Shown here: positions 27,629 through 36,783 of the stretch, in pieces
Layout of the letters: each line of letters opens with the position of its first letter
Position numbering within the stretch: the stretch's first letter is position 1
NCBI GenBank assembly: GCA_045105235.1
Contig: JBGCDH010000021.1
Location: 29,166-93,165, forward strand
Source: GCA-2684655 sp045105235
GTDB lineage: Bacteria > Planctomycetota > UBA1135 > UBA2386
Length of the DNA: 64,000 nucleotides
Reading direction: 5' to 3'
The notes under the pieces: generated by a model
Seen by the model: only the letters and a program-made list of their open reading frames with translations
The model's database searches: none
Told to the model about the DNA's origin: nothing
Made by a program: the position numbers and the translations under genes

Positions 27629-29782
27629 ATGAAAGTCGCGGTCATCTACAACACCAAGTCCGAGCGGGTCATCAACGTCTTCGGCAATCGCAACCAAGAA
27701 CGCTACGGCAAGAAGGCGATCGACCGAATCGTCGACTGCCTGAAGCGCGGCGGGCACCAGGTGCGCGCCCTCGAAGGCGACAAGGACCTGATCGAGAAGC
27801 TCGAAGACTTCATGCCGCGGGTCATCAACGGGGAGCGCCCCGGCATGGCCTTCAACCTCGCCTACGGCATCCAGGGCCAGGCGCGCTACACCCACGTTCC
27901 GGGCATCCTCGAGATGGTCGGCATTCCCTACGTGGGATCCGGCCCCATGGCGCACTCGCTTGCGCTCGACAAGGTCATCGCCAAGATGATCTTCGTCCAG
28001 CACGGCTTGCCGACACCGGAGTTTGCGGTTCTGCAGACTCCGGAAGATCGGGTGCCTGAACTCCGATTCCCACTGATCGTGAAGCCGCGCAACGAAGCGG
28101 TCTCGTTCGGAATCCAAATCGTCAACGACGAAGCCGAACTGCGCGCCGCCGCCGGTGTCATCTTCGAGAAGTTCGCCCAGCCCGTCTTGGTCGAGCGCTA
28201 CATTCAGGGGCGAGAGGTCAATGTCGGCCTGATCGGCAACAGCTCGCCCGAAGCCCTGCCGCCTGCTGAGCTGCTGTTCGGCGAAGGCGGCCCGCAGATC
28301 TACACGTACGAGGACAAGACTCGGAAGTCTGGCCGCACGATCACCGTTGCCTGCCCGGCGAATCTCGATCAAGCGACGAGCGACAAGGTCCAGAGCCTAG
28401 CAATCGGTGCCTTCGACGCTCTCGGCTGCCTCGACTGCGCGCGTGTCGACATGCGCCTCGACGAGGACGGCAACCCGTATATCCTTGAGATCAACAGCCT
28501 GCCAAGCCTCGGCGAACACGGCTCCTACGTGGCCGCAGCCGAAGCCGCCGGGCTGGATTTCTGCGCACTCGTCAACCGGCTCGTCGACGTCGCCAGCACG
28601 CGCTACTTCGGCACCCCCGCGCCCGTTGAGATCGCGCCGCAAAAGAGCGACGACGCCGGCCAGCTGCTCGAGTTCGTAACCTCGCGCCGAGAGCGCATCG
28701 AGCGGCGCATCGAGCAATGGACGCGCCGCTCCAGCCGCACGGGCGACGCCGTCGGCCTCGCCGGCGCTTTTGAGCATCTCGATCGCTCGATGACCGACCT
28801 CGGGCTTCGCCAAACGCCGCTCGAAGTAGAGCCCCACATTGCCGGCATGTGGGAGACCGCGGCCGGCCTCGACGGCGGCACGCTGCTGGTCGGCCACCTG
28901 GACGTGTCACTGCCCGAAGGCGTGCACGGACAGACCTTCCAACGCACGCCCGAGTTCATGGTCGGCGAAGGCCTCGGGTCCTCCCGGGCACCGCTGGTCA
29001 TGATGGACTTTGCCCTGCAAGCCCTTCGCAGCCGCCGCTTGCTCGCCAAGTCGCGCATTGGCGTTCTCTACTACGGCGACGAAGGCCGCGACTGCTCACA
29101 AAGCGCGGGCCTGATCCGCGCCGCCGCCGCCCGCGCCAAGCAGGTCTTGATCCTAAGGCCGGGCAATGCCGGTGATCGATTCATCACCCAGCGACGCGGC
29201 GTGCGCCGACTGGATCTGCGCATCTCTGGTCCCGCGCGCAAACTCGGGCAGACCCAGAAGCGCCCGGAGGTATTGCGCTGGGCGTGGGAACGGCTGGAGC
29301 AATGCTGCGCACTCACATCCCGCAAAGAACGAGTGGCCGTCTCTGTCGTCAATATGCAGACCTCTGGCTACCAGAACCTGCTGCCGCACGAAGTCTCGGC
29401 AACGATCCTGATCAACTACATCGATAGCGCCGCGGCCGATCGGATCGAGAAGGACCTACGCCAACTTCTCGAACAACGCGACGGCCTACGCGTTCGGCTA
29501 ACAGCCCTACTCGACAGGCCCTCGATGACGAAGCGTTCCGGCGCCGACAGTATCTCGACACGTTTGAAGTCGGCGGCCGAGCGCTGGGACCTGCCGTTTG
29601 CCGAAGACTCCTCACTCTTGCCATCGGCCGCCGGCCTCGTGCCCGCGCCAACGTCGGTGATTTGCGGGGTCGGCCCATCGGCCACCGAGACCTTCACGTC
29701 GCATGAGTCTGTCGCGCGCATCAGCGTCGTGCAACGCACCCTGCTGCTCGCCCAATTCCTGCTTGCCGAGGTTCAACGCTGA
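27629..29782 (+). CDS. ATP-grasp (D-Ala-D-Ala ligase-like) / M20 peptidase-like fusion
   Basis: A 717-residue fusion, apparently cytoplasmic (no signal). Residues 1-330 are an ATP-grasp ligase of the Ddl type: K-V-A-V-I-Y start, G-I-P-Y-V-G-S-G-P (98-106), L-V-E-R-Y-I-Q-G-R-E, and metal ligands in D-M-R-L-D (Asp274) and E-I-N-S (Glu287, Asn289). The D-Ala-contacting G-E-D-G motif of true Ddl reads G-Q-A-R, so the substrate is probably not D-Ala. Residues about 345-717 resemble an M20 metallopeptidase: V-G-H-L-D (His423, Asp425), Y-G-D-E-G (about 482-486) and T-S-H-E near the end, but the bridging Asp of the GxGxxD motif is Ser/Arg here. Synthesis and cleavage of an amide bond in one chain is the likely theme. 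The stop overlaps the next start by one base. Confidence 0.85.
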   Translation: MKVAVIYNTKSERVINVFGNRNQERYGKKAIDRIVDCLKRGGHQVRALEGDKDLIEKLEDFMPRVINGERPGMAFNLAYGIQGQARYTHVPGILEMVGIPYVGSGPMAHSLALDKVIAKMIFVQHGLPTPEFAVLQTPEDRVPELRFPLIVKPRNEAVSFGIQIVNDEAELRAAAGVIFEKFAQPVLVERYIQGREVNVGLIGNSSPEALPPAELLFGEGGPQIYTYEDKTRKSGRTITVACPANLDQATSDKVQSLAIGAFDALGCLDCARVDMRLDEDGNPYILEINSLPSLGEHGSYVAAAEAAGLDFCALVNRLVDVASTRYFGTPAPVEIAPQKSDDAGQLLEFVTSRRERIERRIEQWTRRSSRTGDAVGLAGAFEHLDRSMTDLGLRQTPLEVEPHIAGMWETAAGLDGGTLLVGHLDVSLPEGVHGQTFQRTPEFMVGEGLGSSRAPLVMMDFALQALRSRRLLAKSRIGVLYYGDEGRDCSQSAGLIRAAAARAKQVLILRPGNAGDRFITQRRGVRRLDLRISGPARKLGQTQKRPEVLRWAWERLEQCCALTSRKERVAVSVVNMQTSGYQNLLPHEVSATILINYIDSAAADRIEKDLRQLLEQRDGLRVRLTALLDRPSMTKRSGADSISTRLKSAAERWDLPFAEDSSLLPSAAGLVPAPTSVICGVGPSATETFTSHESVARISVVQRTLLLAQFLLAEVQR

Positions 29783-31368
29783 TGCCTGACAACACCGAGA
29801 AGGATCTCTCCGGAAGCAGTGAGCTTGGCCACCCACAGCGCGTCGCCACGGCGAAGCGCGGCATGGTCTCTTCGGCGCACTTTCGTGCCAGTGAGGCCGG
29901 GGCACGCATGTTTGCCGAAGGCGGCAACGCTGTCGACGCGGCCGTCGCGACCGCACTGGCGCTAGGCGTTTGTGAGCCGGCCGCATCGGGCCTTGGCGGC
30001 CAGACGATGATGTTGATCCACGTGCCCGGTCACCGCACGGTGGCCATCGACGGGTCATCACGAGCACCGCACCGAACGCCCCCCGCAGAACTCAGCAAGA
30101 AGGAGCGGCTGCGCGGTCATCGCGCCAGCACGGTGCCCAGCACGCCAGCCGTGCTCGCATACGTACAGGAGCAATTCGGCAAGCTGTCGTGGCGACAGGT
30201 CATGCAGCCCGCAATCGAACTCGCCGAGAACGGCTACGCCGTCACCGAGCTACAGCAGCGACTAACCCTTCGAGAACTCGAGCATTTGCGCGCGGGCACG
30301 GCAGCCCCGTTCTTTCTCAAGGACGGCAAGGAAGCCTACGCCGTCGGGGAAACGCTGCGTCAACCGGTGCTTGCGCAGACCTTGCGCCGCCTCGGGGAAC
30401 ACGGCGTTCAAGACTTCTATTCCGGCGAGATCGCGAAAGCAATTGCAGCCGACATGGAGCGCAACAACGGACTCATCCAACTCGATGACCTGGCACAGGT
30501 GCCAACCCCCATCGAGCGGCGCCCGGTCGGCGGCCGTTTCGGGTCGATGCGGGTATTCACCTTTCCGCCACCAGGAGCCGGTCGCGCGCTGCTTTACATG
30601 TTGAAGCTGCTCGACCAATTCCCTGCAAAGCGCCGCCAGCCGGACTCGCGTGAAGGGGCCATCATCTTGGCTGAGATCATTCGACGAGCGATGCTCGATC
30701 GCCGCGATCGACCGGTCGACCCGAGTTTCTACCCGCAGATTCACGACAAGCGACTGCTCGACGACGACTACGCGCAGCTCGTCGCCAAGCAGATCCGCAC
30801 ACGCATCCGAACAAACGGCGAGACGACCCACCTGTCGACCCTCGATGCGGACGGCTGCGGAGTCGCTCTGACACAGTCCATCGAACGCGTCTACGGATCG
30901 TTCGCGGCAAGCCCAGATTTGGGCTTTCTGTTCAACAACTACATGAGCTGCTTCGAGCACGAAGACATCTCGCACCCCTACTACTTGCGGCCCAACGCGG
31001 TGCCCTGGGCCAGCGTCGCGCCAACCATCGTCATGCAGGGCAAGCGGCCCCGCATCGTGCTCGGCTCGCCGGGAAGCGAGCGCATTGTCTCGGCGATCGC
31101 GCAGGTGCTGCTGCGGCTCGAGAACCAGTCGCTCATGGAGGCCATCACCGCCCCACGCCTGCACGCGAGCCTCGAAGGAAAGGTGACATTGGAGGCCTCG
31201 CGGATGCGCTCGGACATCCCGACGTCCTTGCAGAAGCGCGGCTTCCAAATCCAAGAGGTCGAACCGTTCTCATTTTACCTTGGCTGCGTTCAGGCGGTCA
31301 TGCGCGAGCGAGACGGCCTGCTCGGCGTCGCAGACCTTCGCCGTGACGGCGCGGCGGTGGGCGTATGA
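29782..31368 (+). CDS. Gamma-glutamyltransferase homologue without signal peptide
   Basis: A 528-residue member of the gamma-glutamyltranspeptidase family. The autoprocessing and nucleophile motif T-T-H-L-S is at 348-352 (Thr348 nucleophile), followed by D-A-D-G-C-G-V-A-L-T, and the P-G-S-E-R-I loop occurs where the family has GGSRI. Glycine-rich SGLGGQTMM fits the N-terminal half. Most bacterial enzymes are periplasmic and carry a signal peptide; none is visible here (MPDNTEKDLSGSSELG), so action inside the cell is likely. It may release or transfer a gamma-glutamyl group on the product made by the upstream ligase. The stop overlaps the next ATG (ATGA). Confidence 0.9.
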   Translation: MPDNTEKDLSGSSELGHPQRVATAKRGMVSSAHFRASEAGARMFAEGGNAVDAAVATALALGVCEPAASGLGGQTMMLIHVPGHRTVAIDGSSRAPHRTPPAELSKKERLRGHRASTVPSTPAVLAYVQEQFGKLSWRQVMQPAIELAENGYAVTELQQRLTLRELEHLRAGTAAPFFLKDGKEAYAVGETLRQPVLAQTLRRLGEHGVQDFYSGEIAKAIAADMERNNGLIQLDDLAQVPTPIERRPVGGRFGSMRVFTFPPPGAGRALLYMLKLLDQFPAKRRQPDSREGAIILAEIIRRAMLDRRDRPVDPSFYPQIHDKRLLDDDYAQLVAKQIRTRIRTNGETTHLSTLDADGCGVALTQSIERVYGSFAASPDLGFLFNNYMSCFEHEDISHPYYLRPNAVPWASVAPTIVMQGKRPRIVLGSPGSERIVSAIAQVLLRLENQSLMEAITAPRLHASLEGKVTLEASRMRSDIPTSLQKRGFQIQEVEPFSFYLGCVQAVMRERDGLLGVADLRRDGAAVGV

Positions 31369-32126
31369 GCTTGCCGATTGCGCTGTCCGTGCCCCACGCC
31401 GGCCTTGTGGTCCCCGATTTCCTCACTGATAACTACTTGCTCAGCTCGGAGCAGACCGTCGCCGACGGCGATGTCGGGTCGTTCGAAATCTACTCGCTGC
31501 AGGACGAGGTCGCGCATTTCACACGTGCCGATCTCGCCAGGGCGGTGCTCGACATGAACCGTTCGGCCACCGACACCGAACGGCCGGACGGAGTCGTCAA
31601 AACTCTCTCCTGCTGGCAAGAGCCGGTCTGGCGCCGACCGCTCACACAAGCAGAGCGAGCAGGTCTTATTCAGGACTTTCACAAGCCCTACCACCGCACG
31701 CTTCGTTCATTCGCCGGCAAGGCAAAGCTCAGTATCGACTGCCACACGATGTCGGACGTTGGGCCTCCGATCGGGCCCGATCCCGGGCGCCGCAGGCCGC
31801 TCATCTGTCTATCCGACGGCGACGGCACGACCTGTCCAGCCAGCTGGGTGGCCGCGATGCAGGAATGTCTCGCCCGCTACTTCAGTGGCGATGTCCACAT
31901 CAACGAACCGTTCCACGGCGGCTACATCACCCGCTCGCACGGCTCAGAAATGCCATGGCTACAGCTTGAGCTTTCGCGCACGGACGAGCTCTCAATCGCG
32001 GAAAAGCGCGAGGGTGTTCGTCGAGCACTCCACGATTGGTGCCACCTCAACCTGGAGGACAGTCACGCCGGCACGCCTGTTGCTAAGCAACTTGTCCACC
32101 CACGTCCAGGAGACGAAAGACCATGA
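31365..32126 (+). CDS. N-formylglutamate amidohydrolase family protein
   Basis: A 253-residue family member with the conserved S-V-P-H-A-G start, Y-H-R-T, the metal/catalytic segment D-C-H-T-M (about 125-129), G-G-Y-I and Q-L-E-L-S-R near the end. Family enzymes hydrolyse N-formyl-glutamate or similar acyl-glutamates. There are no histidine degradation genes in the window, so the classical hut role is unlikely; with the ligase and glutamyltransferase next to it, the substrate may be a glutamyl amide. Coupled on both sides by ATGA overlaps. No signal peptide. Confidence 0.88.
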   Translation: MSLPIALSVPHAGLVVPDFLTDNYLLSSEQTVADGDVGSFEIYSLQDEVAHFTRADLARAVLDMNRSATDTERPDGVVKTLSCWQEPVWRRPLTQAERAGLIQDFHKPYHRTLRSFAGKAKLSIDCHTMSDVGPPIGPDPGRRRPLICLSDGDGTTCPASWVAAMQECLARYFSGDVHINEPFHGGYITRSHGSEMPWLQLELSRTDELSIAEKREGVRRALHDWCHLNLEDSHAGTPVAKQLVHPRPGDERP

Positions 32127-32548
32127 GCCATTCCAAGACCGTTGCCGCAGTTGCGCTGTTCCTACTTGCCGCCAGCTCGCTCGCTAGCAGCACCACCGCA
32201 CAAAAGCGTGACAAGCCTCAGAAGGCGAAGCCGGTGATGTGCGCCATCGTGAAGATCGACGCGGAATATCAAATCGTGAACAAGGCCGAGGTTGCCGACC
32301 TGAAGAAGCGACTGACGCTGGAGCACAAGACAGCGCTAGCCAGCCACAAAGCTGCCAAAAAAGCAGCCAAGAAGAACAAGGAGAAGTTCACAGACAAGCC
32401 GCCAAAGGCCCCCGTCTTCAAGATCGTCAAAGCTTCGATCGAACAGATCAAGGCCGAGGCGGCCCTCGAAAAGATCCGCGAGAACGACAGCAAGAAGACC
32501 CCGCCGAAGAAGGCTGCACCGCGCAAGTCAGGAAAGGCAACCAAGTAG
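32123..32548 (+). CDS. Small lysine-rich secreted protein
   Basis: A 141-residue protein with a signal peptide (AAVALFLLAASSLASSTTA) followed by a very lysine- and alanine-rich mature part (KKAAKKNKEKF, KKTPPKKAAPRKSGK). The core VMCAIVKIDAEYQIVNKAEVADLKK may form a short folded segment. I do not recognise a family. It overlaps the amidohydrolase gene by 4 nt, so it belongs to the operon. The cationic tail could bind an acidic polymer, such as a polyglutamate or a wall polymer, but that is only an inference from composition. Confidence 0.7.
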   Translation: MSHSKTVAAVALFLLAASSLASSTTAQKRDKPQKAKPVMCAIVKIDAEYQIVNKAEVADLKKRLTLEHKTALASHKAAKKAAKKNKEKFTDKPPKAPVFKIVKASIEQIKAEAALEKIRENDSKKTPPKKAAPRKSGKATK

Positions 32549-32607
32549 CGCCCGCCGTTGCCGGGCACGCCGACTAGCCCACCGCCGGAAGCCCCACCGA
32601 TCGAGCC

Positions 32608-35600
32608 ATGCCAAGCCCTTTGAAGACACGAGCCATTCTGTTGGGGCTGGCGGGATGCCTCGCGCAACTCGTCGGCGCCCAACAGCAAGCCAAGCCGGAA
32701 CAGCTCAACAGGGATGCCATCACAGCCGCAATCGCGGCAGTAGGCTCCGACAAGGGCCTATCCGACGGCGAACGCTCGGCGGCCATCGACAGCTATACGA
32801 AAGCCCTCGAAGCGATCTCGCTCGGCGATGCATCCGCTACACGCGCGCAGGCGCTGCTTGCCGAAAAAGCCAGCGCTCGCGAGCGCCTGTCTGCTCTGCG
32901 CGTAACGCTCGCGCAGACGCCTAGCCCGGTCGCCGTAGCTGCACCGGTCGGCGCAACACTCGCGGACATTGAGCAATTCGCGAGCGGCGCGGAGGAGGCC
33001 GCTCGTCAAGCAATCACCGCCCTGGACGTTGTCACCGCGCGCATCGAGAAGAGATCCCAGCAACAGCCACAGATGCCGCAGTTGATCGCAGCAGCCCGCG
33101 AACGACTCCTATCGGCTACAGCACTTTCGAATGCCGCAACCAAGCAAGGCGGCTCTAGGCCGATGCAGACCGCGCGGCGAACAGAGCTGCTGGCTCAAGT
33201 CTATGCAGCGGCACAGAGTGTCTTCGCCCTTGAGAGCGAGCTCGATAACTACGAAGGAAGCGAAGAACTGCTGACGGCCGAGCGCGATCGAGCGATCCGG
33301 CAAAGCGAGCGCACAACGGCGAAGGCAAAGGCCTGGAAGAATCTCGTTCAAGAGCGTCGCCTCGCGGATGCGCAGGCGGCCGAGCGCTCGGCAACGGCAG
33401 CCGTGGCGGCCTCGGAAGATCGCCACCCGCTCGTCGCGCAACTGGCGCAAGAAAACGAAGCGCTTGCACAGCGCCGTAGCCTGCTCGCGCGAGAGTTCAC
33501 CAGCACGGCGGCAGCCCTGGAAAGATCTTCTCTCCAGCTGGCCGAACTTGAACAGGACTTTCAAGACGTCTCGAAGCGTCTCAAAGCAGCGCGGCTTACG
33601 GACGCCTTGGGGGCGCTACTGCGGGATCGTCGAACGACCATGCCAGACCGGCGCAAGGTTCGCGGCAGGATTGACAACAAGCGCGATCGCATCGCAGCGC
33701 TACAGCTACGACGCGTTGAGCTGGACGACGATCGACGCACACTGAAGCGACGCGAGCACGTCGAGGGAATACTCGCCAGCTTGACGTTCCGGCCAACGGA
33801 TGCCACAGCTGACGTTCGCCGAGAGGTTTCCAGCCTGATGGCTACGCGCCTGGAGACGGTCGAGGTGCTGCGCAACGAGAGCGGCAAACTGTTCGACTCG
33901 CTCATTCGCCTCGACGACGCCGATCGCCAGTTGATGGCCAAAATCGACGAGTATGTCGACTTCATCAACGCCCGCGTGCTGTGGGCGCGCAGCACGACTC
34001 CGATCTGGAACCCTAGCGTCAGCGAATTTTGGGCGGCAGCTGGCTGGCTCTGCTCACCCAGCAACTGGTGGCACGCCCTATCGGTTCTTGGCGCGGACCT
34101 CGCCAACGAGCCGATGATGCAGGTGCTGGCGCTCCTGCTGCTGGTTGTTCTCGTAGGCTCGCAGCGACGGGTTCGAAGGGCGCTGCGTGCCCACGGCGAG
34201 CTCTCGGCACCCAGCTGGGCCGTCGATTTCTCGCCCACTGCATGGACGCTTTTGCTGACCATTCTTGCGGCGCTACCGCTGCCGCTCGCCATGTGGCTCA
34301 TTGGCTGGCGCCTGGAAGTCTCGTCCACGCCGACCGCCTTCGCACGATCACTAAGCCATGGACTGTGTAGCGGCGCAGCGCTTTTCCTGGCGATGGAAGT
34401 TCTGCGTCAAATCGTGCGACCCTACGGTCTCGCCGCATCACACTTCGCGTGGTCACCGCAGTCCCAGAAGCTCTTTCGCAGAGGCCTGCTGTGGCTCACC
34501 CCGTTGGCGGTCACCGCAACCACAGCTCTGGTCGCGCTCGAGCACAAGGGCGAAACCCGCTGGACGGAAGGACTCGGCAGACCCGTACTGTTGGTCGCGC
34601 TCACCGGGCTGGCCGCGTTCTTCTGGCGTCTGCTACATCTTCAGCACGGCTTGGTTGGCATTCGCCGCATTCCTACGCCTGCTTCTGGATGGGCCAGCAG
34701 GCTTCGCCTCTTGTGGTTGGTTCTCGGCGTCGGCATCCCCGCGTCGCTGGTGCTTCTGGACGCGCTTGGATTCCATTTCACCGCCGTGCAACTGACCCTG
34801 CGATTCGGCGCCACAACCGGGCTCGTTGTCGTCGTGCTCCTACTTCACGACATCATTCTGCGGGCACTCGTGCTCGCCCGCAGGAAACTAGCAAAACAAC
34901 AAGCTGGCGAGCGCCGCCAAGCGGCAGCAGCCGCGAAGTCCATCGGCGACCCTGAGCCTGCGAAACCGGCCGCCGCGGAAACAACGTTGATCGACGCAAC
35001 TTCCGTCGCCGAGCAAACGCGAAGCCTCGTGCGTTCGATGTTGATGTTTGGCGTTGTGGTCGGCGCTTGGGTTATCTGGGTCGACGTGCTGCCGGCACTA
35101 GGCGTATTCAACGACGTGCCGCTCTGGGACGAGATCACGTTATCGCACGCGATTCTGTCAACCATTGCGCTCGTCATGACCTTTCTCGCCGCGCGCAATA
35201 TCCCCGGCGTCCTGCACCTAACGCTGCTACAGCGCCTGCAGATGCACGAAGGCGAGCGCCACGCGATCACGACGATCGCCCGCTACGCCATCATCTTGGT
35301 CGGCGTCGCTTACGCATTTTCCAACCTCGGCATGGGCTGGGGCAAGCTGCAATGGTTGGCTGCAGGCATCAGTGTCGGCCTCGGCTTTGGCCTGCAGGAG
35401 ATCTTCGCCAACTTCGTCTCGGGACTCATCATCCTGTTCGAACGCCCTGTCCGCGTCGGCGACCTCGTGACGGTCAATGGCACCGACGGCTACGTCACGC
35501 GCATCAAGATGCGTGCGACCACCATTCGCGACTACAACCGGAAGGAACTCGTAGTCCCCAACAAGGAGTTCATCACTGGCAGCATTGTCAACTGGACGCT

Positions 35601-36006
35601 GTCGGATTCGATCGCGCGACTCATCATCAAGGTTGGCGTCGCCTACGGCAGCGACACGCTGCTGTGCCGCGAACTATTGCTCAAGGTTGCAGCGCAACAC
35701 GCCCACGTGCTGGACAAACCAAGACCAAAGGCCCTTTTCATGTCGTTCGGAGAGAGTTCTCTCGATTTCCAACTACGCGTCTTCACCAGCAACGTCGACG
35801 TCTGGCCAGAAGTAATCGATGCACTGCACCGGAACATCGACGATGAGTTTCGCAAAGCGGGCATCGAAATCGCGTTCCCGCAGCGGGATCTGCATATCCG
35901 CACGAACGAGACGATTGCAGCAGCTGTACCGCGTTTGCAAAGGGCCACGGTAGACCCCCTGGCCGCGACATCGCCATCGACATCGCCATCGCAGGCGAAT
36001 CCGTAG
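32608..36006 (+). CDS. Large MscS-family mechanosensitive channel (MscK/KefA-like)
   Basis: An 1132-residue inner-membrane protein. A signal peptide leads to a long helical periplasmic domain (about 25-470, coiled-coil rich), then many membrane helices (about 500-870), and the conserved MscS core (about 900-1100): pore-lining GISVGLGFGLQEIFANFVSG, then R-P-V-R-V-G-D-L-V-T-V, V-P-N-K-E-F-I and a C-terminal beta region. This is the MscK/KefA size class, which relieves turgor on hypo-osmotic shock. It lies 59 bp after the lysine-rich gene in the same direction, so it may share the operon; a solute made by the upstream enzymes could be what needs release, but the sequence does not show that. Confidence 0.88.
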   Translation: MPSPLKTRAILLGLAGCLAQLVGAQQQAKPEQLNRDAITAAIAAVGSDKGLSDGERSAAIDSYTKALEAISLGDASATRAQALLAEKASARERLSALRVTLAQTPSPVAVAAPVGATLADIEQFASGAEEAARQAITALDVVTARIEKRSQQQPQMPQLIAAARERLLSATALSNAATKQGGSRPMQTARRTELLAQVYAAAQSVFALESELDNYEGSEELLTAERDRAIRQSERTTAKAKAWKNLVQERRLADAQAAERSATAAVAASEDRHPLVAQLAQENEALAQRRSLLAREFTSTAAALERSSLQLAELEQDFQDVSKRLKAARLTDALGALLRDRRTTMPDRRKVRGRIDNKRDRIAALQLRRVELDDDRRTLKRREHVEGILASLTFRPTDATADVRREVSSLMATRLETVEVLRNESGKLFDSLIRLDDADRQLMAKIDEYVDFINARVLWARSTTPIWNPSVSEFWAAAGWLCSPSNWWHALSVLGADLANEPMMQVLALLLLVVLVGSQRRVRRALRAHGELSAPSWAVDFSPTAWTLLLTILAALPLPLAMWLIGWRLEVSSTPTAFARSLSHGLCSGAALFLAMEVLRQIVRPYGLAASHFAWSPQSQKLFRRGLLWLTPLAVTATTALVALEHKGETRWTEGLGRPVLLVALTGLAAFFWRLLHLQHGLVGIRRIPTPASGWASRLRLLWLVLGVGIPASLVLLDALGFHFTAVQLTLRFGATTGLVVVVLLLHDIILRALVLARRKLAKQQAGERRQAAAAAKSIGDPEPAKPAAAETTLIDATSVAEQTRSLVRSMLMFGVVVGAWVIWVDVLPALGVFNDVPLWDEITLSHAILSTIALVMTFLAARNIPGVLHLTLLQRLQMHEGERHAITTIARYAIILVGVAYAFSNLGMGWGKLQWLAAGISVGLGFGLQEIFANFVSGLIILFERPVRVGDLVTVNGTDGYVTRIKMRATTIRDYNRKELVVPNKEFITGSIVNWTLSDSIARLIIKVGVAYGSDTLLCRELLLKVAAQHAHVLDKPRPKALFMSFGESSLDFQLRVFTSNVDVWPEVIDALHRNIDDEFRKAGIEIAFPQRDLHIRTNETIAAAVPRLQRATVDPLAATSPSTSPSQANP

Positions 36007-36074
36007 ACGACAAAGAGCATCCGCGGTTGCATTCTGCAAGGCGACTCGCCAATGTCCGGATGCAAGGACCGGCA

Positions 36075-36680
36075 ATGGCAAAGCTCTATTTCCACTACTC
36101 GACGATGAATGCAGGCAAGAGCACACTGCTCCTGCAGGCAAGCTACAACTACGCCGAACGCGGCATGCAGACCTACCTGCTGACCGCAGACTTCGACAAC
36201 CGCGGCGGCCCCGGCAAGATTGCCAGCCGCATCGGCATCCACGAAGCTGCCGACACCTACACGAAGTCGACCGACTTGTTTGCACAGGTTGCAGCTCGAA
36301 TGCGGCAAGGCCCTTGCGCCTGCGTGCTGGTCGACGAAGCGCAGTGGATGACGAGCGAGCAGGTTTGGCAGCTGGCACGTGCCGTTGACGACCTCGACGT
36401 GCCGGTCATGTGCTATGGGCTGCGTGTCGACTTTCGTGGCGAGCTCTTTCCTGGTTCCGCCACCCTGCTGGCGCTAGCCGACGAAATGCGCGAAGTGCGT
36501 ACGATCTGCCACTGCGGCCGCAAGGCAACAATGGTCACCCGCGTCGACGAACAGGGCCGCGCGCTAACCGAAGGGGCACAGATCGAAGTCGGCGGCAACG
36601 AGAGATACGTCAGCTTGTGCCGACGGCATTTCCGTGAAGAGACCGGCGATCGTCAGGCGCCCGACGGCTCTCGGCACTAG
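36075..36680 (+). CDS. tdk: Thymidine kinase
   Basis: A 201-residue type II thymidine kinase, phosphorylating thymidine to dTMP. Walker A H-Y-S-T-M-N-A-G-K-S-T is at 6-16, the D-E-A-Q motif (about 91-94) and the lasso/zinc region T-I-C-H-C-G-R-K and Y-V-S-L-C-R-R-H are intact and closely match the Escherichia coli enzyme pattern. The ATG at 36075 is used because it gives the family N-terminus MAKLYFHYSTM; a longer frame adds unrelated residues. Confidence 0.95.
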   Translation: MAKLYFHYSTMNAGKSTLLLQASYNYAERGMQTYLLTADFDNRGGPGKIASRIGIHEAADTYTKSTDLFAQVAARMRQGPCACVLVDEAQWMTSEQVWQLARAVDDLDVPVMCYGLRVDFRGELFPGSATLLALADEMREVRTICHCGRKATMVTRVDEQGRALTEGAQIEVGGNERYVSLCRRHFREETGDRQAPDGSRH

Positions 36681-36783
36681 ATCGCGCGAACGAGCACGCG
36701 TGCGCGCCGTCCTACGCCATCAACCGAGCCACAGCGCCAGGTAGCGCAACCGCGCCACGCCACAGTAAGCTGCCAGTCAGCAC

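Noticed and set aside
27629..32126. Canonical peptidoglycan D-Ala-D-Ala ligase with glutathione and histidine degradation genes
   Set aside because: The ligase lacks the GEDG motif, is fused to an M20-like part, the glutamyltransferase has no signal, and no mur, gsh or hut genes are nearby.
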